DNA from: an uncultured Alphaproteobacteria bacterium
Lineage (GTDB): Bacteria > Pseudomonadota > Alphaproteobacteria > Thalassobaculales > Thalassobaculaceae
Direction: 5' to 3'
Assembly (NCBI GenBank): GCA_937776645.1
Contig: CALMRI010000020.1
Location: 1 to 64,000, forward strand
Length of the DNA stretch: 64,000 nucleotides
Below the pieces are notes generated by a model that was given only the letters and a program-made list of their open reading frames with translations, did not search any database and was not told the DNA's origin. Position numbers and translations under genes: made by a program. This document shows positions 8,907 to 18,187 of this stretch, piece by piece (the stretch's first letter is position 1; every line of letters starts with the position of its first letter).

Positions 8907-9563
8907 TCATTCAAGCACAGGGCGGGGCAATACCGGGTCGCTAACCAACGGCACGAAGCGCACCGGAAGCATCTTCGTGGTCTCGAATCGGTCGCCGAGG
9001 CGCCGCAACCGGATGATCCGCTGGTCACCACCATCAGGCCCGACCGGGACCACCATGATGCCGCCATCAGCCAATTGGCCGGCCAACCCGCTCGGTATTT
9101 CCGGCGCGGCGGCGGTCACCATGATCCGGTCGAACGGCGCCTGCTCGACCCATCCGGCGGCCCCATCACCATGGCGGATCACGATGGTGTGCAGATCGAG
9201 CTGCTTGAAGCGCTGTTCCGCCTGGATCAACAAGTCTAAGTGTCGTTCGACCGTGTAGACCCGGCGGCACAACTTGGCCAAAACCGCAGCCTGATAACCG
9301 GAGCCGGTGCCAATCTCCAAAACCTTGTGCCGATCGGTCAGCTCCAGTGCCGCTGTCATATAGGCAACTACGAAGGGCTGCGAGATTGTCTGTCCCGAGG
9401 CAATCGGCAACGCCCGGTTATCATAGGCATGTTCGCGAAAGGTTTCCGGAACAAACATCTCGCGCGGTACCCGCTCAATCGCGTTCAGGATCGCCAGATC
9501 GCTGATACCCTCGCGGCGGAGATCCATGATCAATTGGATCTTCTGGGTATCGAGATCGCTCAC
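8907..9563 (-). CDS. pcm: Protein-L-isoaspartate O-methyltransferase
   Basis: Repairs isomerised aspartate residues in damaged proteins by S-adenosylmethionine-dependent methylation. The 218-aa product has the family marker ALPIASGQTISQPFVVAYMT and SAM-binding motif I VLEIGTGSGYQAAVLA, followed by VYTVERHLDLL and the substrate-site region PFDRIMVTAAAPEIP. The start overlaps the surE stop by four bases (ATGA), so the two are translationally coupled; the surE-pcm-LysM/M23 order is a conserved stationary-phase cluster in proteobacteria. Confidence 0.97.
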   Translation of the reverse strand: MSDLDTQKIQLIMDLRREGISDLAILNAIERVPREMFVPETFREHAYDNRALPIASGQTISQPFVVAYMTAALELTDRHKVLEIGTGSGYQAAVLAKLCRRVYTVERHLDLLIQAEQRFKQLDLHTIVIRHGDGAAGWVEQAPFDRIMVTAAAPEIPSGLAGQLADGGIMVVPVGPDGGDQRIIRLRRLGDRFETTKMLPVRFVPLVSDPVLPRPVLE

Positions 9564-10342
9564 GCCAAGATCCGTGACAGATCGCCCAGGGTTTCGCGAT
9601 CGGTAAAATCAAGATCAATCGGCGTCACCGAGATCGCCCCAGCCGAAACCGCCGCCACATCGGTATCAATGGCCGCATCTTCGACGATATGCTTTTTACC
9701 AATCCAATAATAGGCCCGCCCGCTAGGATCGAAGGCCTGGGCGATGTGATCACCAACCTTTTCGCGGCCCTGGCTGGTCGCTCTGATCCCAGTCACGGTG
9801 TCGGGAGATCCGGACGGAAAATTTACGTTGATCAATGTATTGGCCGGCCAGCCGGTCTGAACTAGGCGTTTAGTCAGATCGGCCAGATGCGCCTCTCCAA
9901 CCCGCCAATCCTCCACCCCCCCCTCGCCAAGATCCTGACTGAAAGCGATTGCCGGCACGCCAAGGATCGTCGCCTCGAAAGCCACCGCTATGGTCCCGGA
10001 ATAGGTCACGTCCTCGCCAAGATTGCTGCCCCGGTTAACCCCCGACAGAACCAGATCGGGTTTGTGATCCACCAGAATGCGGTTGATCGAGAGCAGCATG
10101 CAATCGGTCGGAGTGCCATCAATCGAATAGGCCTTTGGCCCCCGCTCTTTAATTCGCAGAGGCCGCCCGAGAGTCAATGAGTGCCCGGCACCGCTTTGCT
10201 CGATTTCCGGCGCCACAACCCAAACATCATCACAAAGCGATTCAAGAATGCGTCTTAGAATGATAAGCCCAGGAGCACCGAAGCCGTCATCATTAGAGAC
10301 CAGGATTCGCGAACCCTTAAGGTCGAGTGGCCAGTCGCTCAT
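9560..10342 (-). CDS. surE: 5'-nucleotidase SurE
   Basis: SurE is a metal-dependent nucleoside 5'-monophosphate phosphatase linked to survival in stationary phase. The metal-binding motif ILVSNDDGFGAPG is near the N-terminus, followed by VVAPEIEQSGAGHSLTL, SIDGTPTDCM and DLVLSGVNRGSNLGEDVTYSGT, all characteristic. I chose ATG 10342 (MSDWPLDLKG); an upstream in-frame ATG at 10378 would overlap the end of serS and adds a non-conserved extension. Length is about 260 aa, normal for the family. Confidence 0.96.
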   Translation of the reverse strand: MSDWPLDLKGSRILVSNDDGFGAPGLIILRRILESLCDDVWVVAPEIEQSGAGHSLTLGRPLRIKERGPKAYSIDGTPTDCMLLSINRILVDHKPDLVLSGVNRGSNLGEDVTYSGTIAVAFEATILGVPAIAFSQDLGEGGVEDWRVGEAHLADLTKRLVQTGWPANTLINVNFPSGSPDTVTGIRATSQGREKVGDHIAQAFDPSGRAYYWIGKKHIVEDAAIDTDVAAVSAGAISVTPIDLDFTDRETLGDLSRILA

Positions 10343-10374
10343 TTCACCCTGCTCCATTGAATGCGGAAGGAAAT

Positions 10375-11664
10375 TCACGCTGCCGGCGAAATCCGCTCCA
10401 GGTCGTCCATATAGGGACGCAGCGCGCGGGGAATGAGTACGCTCCCGTCCTCTTGCTGGTAGTTTTCGAGAACGGCTATCAGGGTACGTCCAACGGCCAG
10501 TCCCGAGCCGTTCAGCGTATGCAGGAACGCGTTTTTCTTAGCCCCCTCGCGGCGGAACCGCGCCTTCATCCGACGGGCCTGGAATTCACCGCAGTTGGAG
10601 CAGCTGGAAATCTCGCGATAGCGCCCGGCGCCGCCATCCTGTCCGGGCAGCCATACTTCGATGTCGTAGGTTTTATGGGCCGAGAACCCGGTATCGCCGG
10701 AACACAGGAGAACCGTCCGGAACGCCAGGCCGAGGCGCGTCAGAATATCCTCGGCGCATCCGGTCATCCGCTGATGCTCAGCCTCAGAGTGTTCGGGATC
10801 GGCGATCGACACCATCTCAACCTTGCCAAACTGGTGCATGCGGATCATGCCCTTAGTGTCCCGTCCGGCGGCGCCGGCTTCCGAGCGAAAGCACTGGGTG
10901 TAGGCGGTCAACCGAACCGGAAGATCGGCTTGATCGAGGATTTCACCGGCAAACAGATTGGTGAGCGGGACTTCGGCGGTCGGGATCAGCCAAAACCCGT
11001 CCGTGGTCTGGAATTGCTGATCGTGAAATTTTGGCAGCTGGCCGGTTCCATAGAGCGCGTGCTCATGCACCATCGCCGGCGGCGAGATCTCGGTATAGCC
11101 AAATTCCTTGGTCTGATAATCCAGCATGAAATTCGCCAGGCCGCGTTCCAGCCGCGACAGCATGCCTTTCAAAACCACGAAACGCGCACCTGATAGTTTG
11201 GCCCCACCAGCGAAATCCATCAGCCCCAACCCCTCGCCTATCGCCACATGGTCGCGTGGGGTGAAAACGAAATTCGGTGGCGTCCCGACGCGGCGGATTT
11301 CTTGGTTTTCGTCCTCGCCAGCGCCGTCGGGCACATTCTCGCCGAGATAATTGGGCAGTCCCGCCAGCATCTCGTCGAGACGCGCCTCAAGCAGGCGGCC
11401 TTGCTCCTCAATATCTTGCATGCGGGTCTTGATGTCGGCGACCTCGTCGATCAGTGCCGAAGCGTCCTGGCCATCACGCTTCAGCAGGCCAATCTGCTTC
11501 GAGGCCTCGTTCCGGCGCTGCTGCAATGATTGCAATTCGGTGGTGCCCTGGCGCCACAGCCTGTCGGCCTCAAGGATCGTCGCCGAAATCGGCTCGATAC
11601 CGCGGCGCTTCATTGCCGTGTCGAAACGAGCTCCATCCTCGCGGATGCGTCTGATGTCATGCAT
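10375..11664 (-). CDS. serS: Seryl-tRNA synthetase
   Basis: Class II aminoacyl-tRNA synthetase that charges tRNA-Ser. The 429-aa protein starts [20 protein letters not shown], has the N-terminal antiparallel coiled coil that grips the tRNA long arm (about residues 25-110, rich in Glu, Arg and Leu), and the catalytic core with [21 protein letters not shown] (motif 2) and [18 protein letters not shown] (motif 3). The ending [10 protein letters not shown] is typical. Intact frame, normal size, between tatC and surE on the same strand. Confidence 0.98.
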   Translation of the reverse strand: MHDIRRIREDGARFDTAMKRRGIEPISATILEADRLWRQGTTELQSLQQRRNEASKQIGLLKRDGQDASALIDEVADIKTRMQDIEEQGRLLEARLDEMLAGLPNYLGENVPDGAGEDENQEIRRVGTPPNFVFTPRDHVAIGEGLGLMDFAGGAKLSGARFVVLKGMLSRLERGLANFMLDYQTKEFGYTEISPPAMVHEHALYGTGQLPKFHDQQFQTTDGFWLIPTAEVPLTNLFAGEILDQADLPVRLTAYTQCFRSEAGAAGRDTKGMIRMHQFGKVEMVSIADPEHSEAEHQRMTGCAEDILTRLGLAFRTVLLCSGDTGFSAHKTYDIEVWLPGQDGGAGRYREISSCSNCGEFQARRMKARFRREGAKKNAFLHTLNGSGLAVGRTLIAVLENYQQEDGSVLIPRALRPYMDDLERISPAA

Positions 11665-11751
11665 TGCAAATGCCCAAACCGGTGCCGGATCACGAATTCG
11701 GGACTTATACTGACGCCTGAGGCCAGGGTCCAGAGACGCCGTCCGGTACCA

Positions 11752-12562
11752 CTAAACAGCGCTGGGTTCGTCTTCGTCCGCATCCTCGTCATCCGCCGGA
11801 TCACCACGGTGTTTCTCGATAAAACGAGCGCACAGGATCGAGATTTCGTAAAGGATGATCACCGGGACCGCGAGCAGAACCTGACTGATCACATCCGGCG
11901 GCGTCAGCACAGCGGCCACGACAAAGGCGATAAGGACCGCGTATTTGCGTTTCGCCTTCAGACCGTCGGAGGACACGATCCCGACCTTGGCCAACAGAAC
12001 GATCAGCACCGGTAGTTCGAAACAGACCCCGAACGCAAAAATCAGCCGCATCACCAGAGAAAGATACTGGTCGACCTTCGGCTCCAGCTCCATAGGCAGG
12101 ATGCCGTCGCCGCCGGGGGTTTCAAAACTCAGGAAGAACCGCCAGGCCAGCGGGATCACCAGATAATAAACCATCGCCGCACCGAGTCACGAACAACACC
12201 GGGGTCGCTGCAAGGAACGGTAGAAAGGCTTTTTTCTCCTTCTTATAGAGTCCAGGGGAGATAAATCCCCAAACCTGCACCGCCATGATCGGAAAGGAAA
12301 AACACATCGCGGCGAAGAAGGCGACCTTGATCTGGGTGAAAAATGCTTCGTGCAGGGCCGTGAATATCATCCGCCGACCAGCCTGTCCGGCGGTCGCATC
12401 AGCCAGCGGCTGAACCAGAAAATTATAGATGTGGCCGGCGACCGAGTAACACAGGACGAACGCCACGATTATCCCGATGAAGGAATACAACAACCGCTGC
12501 CGCAGCTCGACCAAATGGTCCAGCAGCGGCATCTTACTGTCTTCGAAATCTCCAGCCGGCAT
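11752..12562 (-). CDS. tatC: Sec-independent protein translocase TatC (one apparent frameshift)
   Basis: TatC is the signal-peptide receptor of the twin-arginine translocase, a six-helix membrane protein. The N-terminal part has MPLLDHLVELRQRLLYSFIG with the essential cytoplasmic Glu/Arg motif, and VWGFISPGLYKKEKKAFLPF. The C-terminal part carries FAFGVCFELPVLIVLLAKVG and VVAAVLTPPDVISQVLLAVP. The two parts lie in different frames: an extra T at about 12187 (plus strand) turns an expected LFVLGAAMVYYLVIPLAW into LFVTRCGDG. Corrected length is 269 aa, normal. TatC is generally needed in this group, so a sequence error is the likeliest cause. It follows tatB by three bases. Confidence 0.9.
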
Positions 12563-12565
12563 ACC

Positions 12566-13270
12566 CTAGACCTTCGTCGCCGGAGTGTTGGGTCGGGTGT
12601 CTAGCGTTAGATCCGCCGGCGATGCAACTGCTGCCTCAACCAACGGCTTTTTCGCCTTCGGCGCGGCGCGGGGTTTGCGCGGCTTGCCGGCAGTGGTCGC
12701 CTTAACGGCTCTCTTGGTCCCCGGTTTCGATCCAACCGTAGCCGTCTCGGCGGTTGCTTTGGCTTTGGCGACTCGCTTAGTCGGTGGCCTGGCCCCTGGT
12801 TCACCCCGTGGAGACCGAGCGGCAGGTTTGGCTACCTCGGGCGTCTCTTCTATCGACGCCGTCCCCCCGGGCGGAACGATTGAATTCGGCGGCGTGGAAA
12901 CCGATGCGGCGTCCCATCCACCAATCCGATTATCGTCCAGCAGGTCGATTTTACCGGGGGCGTCACCGGCTTCAGCCGCCGTGCGGGTGTCCTTCAGAGT
13001 ATTGGCCATCTCGCGGTCCGGATCGACCGTATCAAGAATGGATTTGGAGAAGTCTTGGTCCATCAACTTCGTGGCTTCACGGCGAACTTCATCAAGCTCC
13101 GCCTCACGTGCAATTTCCTCGATCGACCCCTGAAACTCACGCGCCATGGTGCGAATCTTGCGGATCCACTGCATGACGGCGCGAATGACATTCGGCAGGT
13201 CCTTGGGACCAACGACTACGATAGCGATTGTCGCGATCAGGAAAAATTCCTGCCAGCCGAGGTCCAACAT
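12566..13270 (-). CDS. tatB: Sec-independent protein translocase TatB
   Basis: TatB forms the receptor complex with TatC. The protein begins MLDLGWQEFFLIATIAIVVV with the single membrane helix, the hinge GPKDLP and an amphipathic helix (NVIRAVMQWIRKIRTMAREF), then EEIAREAELDEVRRE. The C-terminal ~120 residues are low complexity, rich in Lys, Ala, Pro and Thr, as often seen in alphaproteobacterial TatB. Length is 234 aa. It lies between tatA (100 bases upstream) and tatC (three bases downstream). Confidence 0.95.
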   Translation of the reverse strand: MLDLGWQEFFLIATIAIVVVGPKDLPNVIRAVMQWIRKIRTMAREFQGSIEEIAREAELDEVRREATKLMDQDFSKSILDTVDPDREMANTLKDTRTAAEAGDAPGKIDLLDDNRIGGWDAASVSTPPNSIVPPGGTASIEETPEVAKPAARSPRGEPGARPPTKRVAKAKATAETATVGSKPGTKRAVKATTAGKPRKPRAAPKAKKPLVEAAVASPADLTLDTRPNTPATKV

Positions 13271-13370
13271 AAATGCGTCCTATGAACCGGATGCGCCCCC
13301 GTTTTATCTGGGCCGCCACGAAATTGTAGATCAACACTGACAAAAATGCCGACGGCAGCGGCGGCGAAGG

Positions 13371-13607
13371 TCAACTTTTGGCCGTTTGATCGCTCTTTGG
13401 GGTATCGGTGGCGGCAGCGGTTTCGCTTTGTAGCGCCTTGGCGTCTTCATCTGCCTCGGCGGTATCGCCCTCCTTCATACCCTTTTTGAAGCTCGTCAGT
13501 CCCTTGCCAAAATCCCCCATGAGGGCGGAGATCTTGCCGCGACCGCCAAACATCAATAATACGACAGCCAGAACAACTAACCAGTGCCAGATACTGAAGG
13601 CGCCCAT
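13371..13607 (-). CDS. tatA: Sec-independent protein translocase TatA
   Basis: TatA forms the translocation pore component of the Tat system. The 78-aa protein starts [20 protein letters not shown] and continues with the [20 protein letters not shown] hinge and amphipathic helix, then FKKGMKEGD and an acidic/Ala tail. This matches the TatA consensus closely. First gene of the tatABC cluster, downstream of an ABC transporter ATPase gene on the same strand. Confidence 0.96.
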   Translation of the reverse strand: MGAFSIWHWLVVLAVVLLMFGGRGKISALMGDFGKGLTSFKKGMKEGDTAEADEDAKALQSETAAATDTPKSDQTAKS

Positions 13608-13715
13608 CAGATCCGCTCCATTCCTAGGTCAACGAACAACAGTTCACGTGCGATCGATCAAGTTTATGCACGATTAAGCGAGCGCCCGCAATCTCCAACC
13701 CCACCAGCACCCGGC

Positions 13716-14795
13716 TCAATTCGCCGCATCGGGTGGCGTAAAGACAAAAATCTGCGAGAGATCGAGATCAATCGAAACCACCTGCCCCGGCTCCGGCAGA
13801 AACACGCCGGGAACCCGGGCATGCAAATGCAACCGATGGCCATTCCCCCGTACCGGCCAGGGAAACGACAAATGCACCAGGCTGGTACGGCCCAGAAGGC
13901 GGGATTGAACGACCGTCGCAAACTGCTTATCACCGGCGCCCTTGGTCGGGCCAAGGCGCAAGGCCTCCGGGCGGATCACTACCTCAACCAAGGCGCCATC
14001 GGGAAGCCCGGCCGACGGCACCGAGCCTAGCTCAGTCACAACCACAGCCCCCCGCACCCGCCCCTCCAGGTTGTTCAGTTCACTGAAGAAACCGGCGACG
14101 AAGGCGTCTTTCGGGCTACAATAGAGCTCCGATGGCGAGCCGGCCTGCACCACCCGTCCATCGCGCATCACCACGATCCGGTCAGCCATGAACATCGCCT
14201 CTTCCGAATCATGGGTGACCATCAAAGTTGCACAGCCCGTGGTCTTAAGCAGGTGCAGCACCTCGTCACGAACCGCATCGCGCAAGCGAGCATCAAGACC
14301 GGAATACGGCTCATCCAGCAGCATCACGCCCGGTCCCGGCGCCAGCGCCCGGGCCAACGCAACCCGCTGTTGCTGACCGCCGGAAAGCTGATGCGGAAAG
14401 GCCGGGGCATAGTCGGCCATGCGGACCCGCTCCAACATCAGCATCGCCCGATCGCGCCGCTCTCGCCGACTCCACCGGTTGAGGCCAAACAACACATTGT
14501 CGAGGATCGAAAGATGGGGAAATAACGCGTAGTCCTGGAATACCAGCCCGACATCGCGGTGCTCCGGCGGCATCTGGTCGTCTAGGTCGGCGACGGTCTT
14601 ACCGTTGATCCACACCACACCGCTTTGCAACGCTTCCAGCCCAGCAGCGATCCTTAGCACGGTGGATTTTCCACAGCCCGACGGCCCCAGCAAACAGACC
14701 ACCTGTCCAGGTTCGACTGTCAACGCCAAGTCGGATACTGCCGTCAGCGAGCCGTATCGGTGCGTCACGCCTTCAAGATGCAATGCGGGGGTCAC
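13716..14795 (-). CDS. ABC transporter ATP-binding protein, FbpC/PotA-like
   Basis: ATPase of a binding-protein-dependent importer, most like ferric iron (FbpC) or polyamine/sulfate types. It has Walker A GPSGCGKST (about 38-46), Q-loop FQDYALFPH, signature LSGGQQQRVALARAL, Walker B VMLLDEPYSGLD and H-loop VTHDSEEA, with a C-terminal TOBE-like regulatory domain (from about residue 250, VVIRPEALRLGP). Length is 359 aa. No permease or binding-protein gene is adjacent; it sits alone between scpB and tatA, so its partner must be elsewhere. Substrate cannot be fixed from sequence. Confidence 0.88.
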   Translation of the reverse strand: MTPALHLEGVTHRYGSLTAVSDLALTVEPGQVVCLLGPSGCGKSTVLRIAAGLEALQSGVVWINGKTVADLDDQMPPEHRDVGLVFQDYALFPHLSILDNVLFGLNRWSRRERRDRAMLMLERVRMADYAPAFPHQLSGGQQQRVALARALAPGPGVMLLDEPYSGLDARLRDAVRDEVLHLLKTTGCATLMVTHDSEEAMFMADRIVVMRDGRVVQAGSPSELYCSPKDAFVAGFFSELNNLEGRVRGAVVVTELGSVPSAGLPDGALVEVVIRPEALRLGPTKGAGDKQFATVVQSRLLGRTSLVHLSFPWPVRGNGHRLHLHARVPGVFLPEPGQVVSIDLDLSQIFVFTPPDAAN

Positions 14796-14888
14796 GGGAA
14801 CCTAACTTGCAAACGACTCTTATTCTCAAATTAAGTCATACCGCGCTACGCCAAGCACGGCAACCTTTGCGGCTCTTATCGACACGCC

Positions 14889-15644
14889 CTATTGTGGCTC
14901 GTCGGTCGTACTCCCGCCCGTATCACCGGCATCATTAACATCCGGGTCCTCAGCTTCGGGATCAAGCGGGAAGAGATTCTCCTGCCCATCCATCTGCTCT
15001 TCATACCCGTCATCTCCCTCCTCGAGTTCCGACATGGCGATCGAGGTAAGACCCTGACGTCGGTCCAACAGTCCGGCCGCTTTCAGATCATCGATGCCTG
15101 GTAATGCGGCCAGGGATTCAAGGCCGAAATGGTCCAAAAAAGCATCTGTCGTCCCCCATTGCAACGGCCTTCCCGGAACCTTGCGGCGACCGCGCGGCTG
15201 GATCCAACCAGCCTCCAACAGCGTATCCAGAGTGCCGCGACTGAGGGCGACGCCGCGAATTTCCTCAACCTCAGCCCGGGTTACCGGCTGGTGATAGGCA
15301 ATGATCGACATTGTCTCTACCGCCGCGCGGGATAAGCGTCGCTTAACCATAACGTTCATCCGCAGCACGCCAGCAAGATCCGGGGCAGTGCGAAAAACCC
15401 AACCGCGCCCGACCCGGGCCAGGGTGACGCCGCGTCCTTGATAATGCTCGCCAAGCCTCGCCAGGATCTCCTTCAGCGAGACCTCCGGCGGCAAGCGGTT
15501 TAGTAACGCCGCCTCGTCCATGGGAGCGGCGCTGGCAAATAAAACCGCCTCGATAACCCGGGCTTGCGCCTCGATGTCGATAGGCACCGGCACGGCAGAC
15601 TCTAGCGATTGCAGATCAGAATCTTCAGCGCCGTCGTCACTCAT
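14889..15644 (-). CDS. scpB: Segregation and condensation protein B
   Basis: ScpB dimerises and binds ScpA in the SMC-ScpAB condensin that organises and segregates the chromosome. The 251-aa product has two winged-helix domains: ARVIEAVLFASAAPMDEAAL near the N-terminus and the conserved LSRAAVETMSIIAYHQPVTR, EIRGVALSRGTLDTLLEAGW, QWGTTDAFLDHFGL stretch. An acidic C-terminal tail follows. The start overlaps the scpA stop by four bases, indicating coupled translation. Confidence 0.96.
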   Translation of the reverse strand: MSDDGAEDSDLQSLESAVPVPIDIEAQARVIEAVLFASAAPMDEAALLNRLPPEVSLKEILARLGEHYQGRGVTLARVGRGWVFRTAPDLAGVLRMNVMVKRRLSRAAVETMSIIAYHQPVTRAEVEEIRGVALSRGTLDTLLEAGWIQPRGRRKVPGRPLQWGTTDAFLDHFGLESLAALPGIDDLKAAGLLDRRQGLTSIAMSELEEGDDGYEEQMDGQENLFPLDPEAEDPDVNDAGDTGGSTTDEPQ

Positions 15645-16444
15645 CTCAGGTGCTCGCGATCCCGTAGAAAAATCGGCCCAAAGGCGCTGTCCTGGCGCAG
15701 TTCGATATGGCCTTCCTTGACCAATTCCAAGCTGGCGACAAAGGTCGACGCCAACGCTGAGCGGTTCAAAAGCCCGCCGCGCACATTCGACGGCAGGAAG
15801 CTGATCAGTATCTCCCAGTTTGGCATATGGCCTAGCATCCGGCGCAACCGCTTAACCGCTTCGTCGACCGCAAAAAGCTTGGTCGAGGCGATCCGCAAGG
15901 ACGTGTGCTCGGTACGAACCTTGTGATCACCGTAGACTTTCAAAAGCTCAAACAGGGTCACGTCATAGACCGGATGGGTCAGATCAGCCATCGATTCAGG
16001 CATGCCGCGGGCGAATGTATCGACACCCAGCTGGGGGCCCGCCATCAAGCTGTCGCCGACGTCGCGCATCGCCTCCAGGCGCAACAGCTGGAAACGCAGG
16101 GCATCGGCTAGCTCCTCGCTCGATAGCCCCTCCTCGTCATCCTCGACGCTGGGCAGCAGCAATCTGGATTTTAGATAGGCGAGCCAGGCCGCCATCACCA
16201 GATAATCTGCGGCGACCTCAAGATTAAGGCTTTGCGCCTGACGGATGAACGCCAGGTACTGGTCGGCAAGTTGCAGGATCGAGATCTGCGTCAGATCGAC
16301 CTTCTGATCGCGCCCGAGGGTCAACAGAACATCGATCGGCCCTTCATAGCCGTCCAGAGTCAGGAACAGCGATAGCTGCTCAGGCTCGCGCGGGCGGCGG
16401 TAATCCGCTTCCGGGCTTTCGAAATTGTCGGGGCTGTCCGCCAT
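15641..16444 (-). CDS. scpA: Segregation and condensation protein A
   Basis: Kleisin subunit of the SMC-ScpAB complex. The N-terminal SMC-binding region includes LFLTLDGYEGPIDVLLTLGR and DLTQISILQLADQYLAFIRQ; then DYLVMAAWLAYLKSRLLLP, a strongly conserved ScpA segment, and a C-terminal winged helix with SALASTFVASLELVKEGHIE. Length is 267 aa. It lies four bases after the site-2 protease gene and overlaps scpB. Confidence 0.97.
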   Translation of the reverse strand: MADSPDNFESPEADYRRPREPEQLSLFLTLDGYEGPIDVLLTLGRDQKVDLTQISILQLADQYLAFIRQAQSLNLEVAADYLVMAAWLAYLKSRLLLPSVEDDEEGLSSEELADALRFQLLRLEAMRDVGDSLMAGPQLGVDTFARGMPESMADLTHPVYDVTLFELLKVYGDHKVRTEHTSLRIASTKLFAVDEAVKRLRRMLGHMPNWEILISFLPSNVRGGLLNRSALASTFVASLELVKEGHIELRQDSAFGPIFLRDREHLR

Positions 16445-16448
16445 CGCC

Positions 16449-17144
16449 CTATCGAAGCCCGACCAGCGAAAACACCAAGTCCATCAACCCATAAATCGGT
16501 ATGGAGGGGAGGTTTTTCATAAAACCCAAATCGTAGTTGACCGCCGAAGCCAGTGTTGGTAGCAGAAAAAGCACGCCAATCACCAATAGGATACCGAATC
16601 TCTCCATCCGCGCAAAGCGCACCGCCAAAGGATACGGTAGCAACCCAGTCACGATCCGTCCCCCGTCCAGCGGCGGTATCGGCAGCATGTTGAAAACCGC
16701 GAGGATCGCGTTCAACAGAACCGAGCGATATAGGTTGGCCGCCAACCACTCCCCGAGCCATTCCGGCATCATCGCTGCCACATGCAGCAGGATCGCCGAG
16801 ATCACTAGCAGAATGAGGTTGGCGAAGGGGCCAGCTACCGCGACCAGAATCATGTCGCGCCTGGGATTGCCAAGCCGGTTGAAATTCACCGGTACCGGCT
16901 TGGCGTAACCAAACACCAGACCTAACGGCGAAAGCAGACAGATAATAGGCAGGATTACCGTGCCGAACCGGTCGATATGGGCCAGCGGATTAAGCGTGAC
17001 TCGACCCAATTGGCGCGCCGTCGGGTCACCGCATAGCGAGGCGACATAGGCATGCGCCGCCTCATGCAGGGTAATCGCCAGCAAGACCGGGATAACCCAA
17101 ACCGAGGCCTCGAAAAGAAAATTTTGAATGAAACCCAAGTCCAA
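16449..17144 (-). CDS. Site-2 protease family (M50) membrane zinc metalloprotease
   Basis: Intramembrane metalloprotease of the compact M50 group. The zinc-binding HEAAH sits at residues 27-31 in the first membrane helix (LLAITLHEAAHAYVA), NPLAHIDRFGT follows, and the third zinc ligand is in NMLPIPPLDGGRI (~residue 175). There are about five to six membrane helices and no PDZ domain, so it is the short YwhC-like type, not RseP. Length is 231 aa. It occupies the slot between nagZ and scpA, which is common in alphaproteobacteria. Substrate unknown. Confidence 0.93.
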   Translation of the reverse strand: MDLGFIQNFLFEASVWVIPVLLAITLHEAAHAYVASLCGDPTARQLGRVTLNPLAHIDRFGTVILPIICLLSPLGLVFGYAKPVPVNFNRLGNPRRDMILVAVAGPFANLILLVISAILLHVAAMMPEWLGEWLAANLYRSVLLNAILAVFNMLPIPPLDGGRIVTGLLPYPLAVRFARMERFGILLVIGVLFLLPTLASAVNYDLGFMKNLPSIPIYGLMDLVFSLVGLR

Positions 17145-17154
17145 GAACGCCTCG

Positions 17155-18171
17155 CTATATGCTGGCTAGCTTTCGCTCGAAAGTGTCGAGCGCTTGATCG
17201 CGGTTAACCGCCTGGCGGATCGAGCGAACAACGCGGGCCTCGGCCAGCACCGCCTCGGCGCGCCGCAACCCATCTCCGGACAACACCGGAACCTTGGCGG
17301 CCACCTCGCCCATTTCCCGTAGGTCGCCATTGCAGTGAAGCGCGACATCACAGCCCGCCGCGATCGCCTGCTCGGCCCGCTCACCGATACTCCCCCGCAA
17401 GGCCAACATCGACAGATCATCGGTCAGCAGCAACCCGTCGAAACCAATCCGCTCGCGGATCACCTCGGCAATGACCTTGCGCGACAAGGTCGCCGGATGA
17501 TCTGGATCAATTGCGCTAAACAATAAATGCCCGGTCATCCCGGCTGAACTATTGCGCATCGATCGAAACGGCAAGAAATCACGCTCATCCATATCCGCCA
17601 AACCTGCGTCGACCACCGGCAGCGCGTGATGGCTATCTACCCGGGTACGGCCATGCCCCGGTAGATGCTTGATCACTGGAACGATGCCGCCGGCCCGCAA
17701 CCCCTTGATCCAGGCCTCGGCCAACAACACCACCGTCTCCGGGTCCGGCGAGAAGGCCCGATCACCGATCACCGCATGCCCGTTAACCTCACGCAAATCA
17801 AGCAGCGGTGCGCAATTCACATCGATGCCAACCTCATAAAGATCCTCGGCAATCAACCGGGCGTTCATCGTCGCCAGTTCGAGCGCTGCCGCCGGGTTGT
17901 GCCGAAAGATTTTGCCGAAGGTGCCAGGCGCCGGCGAATCGCGCCAACAGGGCGGTTTCATCCGCTGGACCCGTCCGCCTTCTTCGTCGATCAGTACCGG
18001 CGCATCGCGGCCGACGGCGTCGCGCAGATCCGCAACCAGGTGGCGTAACTGCTCCCGGTCCTGGCAATTGCGGTCGAAAAGAATAAACCCGAACGGGACC
18101 GTCTCGCGGAAGAACGTTCGCTCCGCGGCGCTGAGCACAGCGGATGCGCAGCCAAGAATACAGGCCTTCAT
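17155..18171 (-). CDS. nagZ: Beta-N-acetylhexosaminidase (glycoside hydrolase family 3)
   Basis: NagZ removes N-acetylglucosamine from anhydromuropeptides in cytoplasmic peptidoglycan recycling. The 338-aa product has PVLIDEEGGRVQRMKPP, the loop KHLPGHGRTRVDSHHALPVV containing the general-acid histidine and aspartate, and FDGLLLTDDLSMLAL carrying the catalytic nucleophile aspartate. In many homologues the loop reads KHFPGHGDT; here the residue after HG is Arg. Intact frame, normal length, downstream of the SPOR gene by 16 bases. Confidence 0.95.
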   Translation of the reverse strand: MKACILGCASAVLSAAERTFFRETVPFGFILFDRNCQDREQLRHLVADLRDAVGRDAPVLIDEEGGRVQRMKPPCWRDSPAPGTFGKIFRHNPAAALELATMNARLIAEDLYEVGIDVNCAPLLDLREVNGHAVIGDRAFSPDPETVVLLAEAWIKGLRAGGIVPVIKHLPGHGRTRVDSHHALPVVDAGLADMDERDFLPFRSMRNSSAGMTGHLLFSAIDPDHPATLSRKVIAEVIRERIGFDGLLLTDDLSMLALRGSIGERAEQAIAAGCDVALHCNGDLREMGEVAAKVPVLSGDGLRRAEAVLAEARVVRSIRQAVNRDQALDTFERKLASI

Positions 18172-18187
18172 GCCAATCGTCCTGGGG

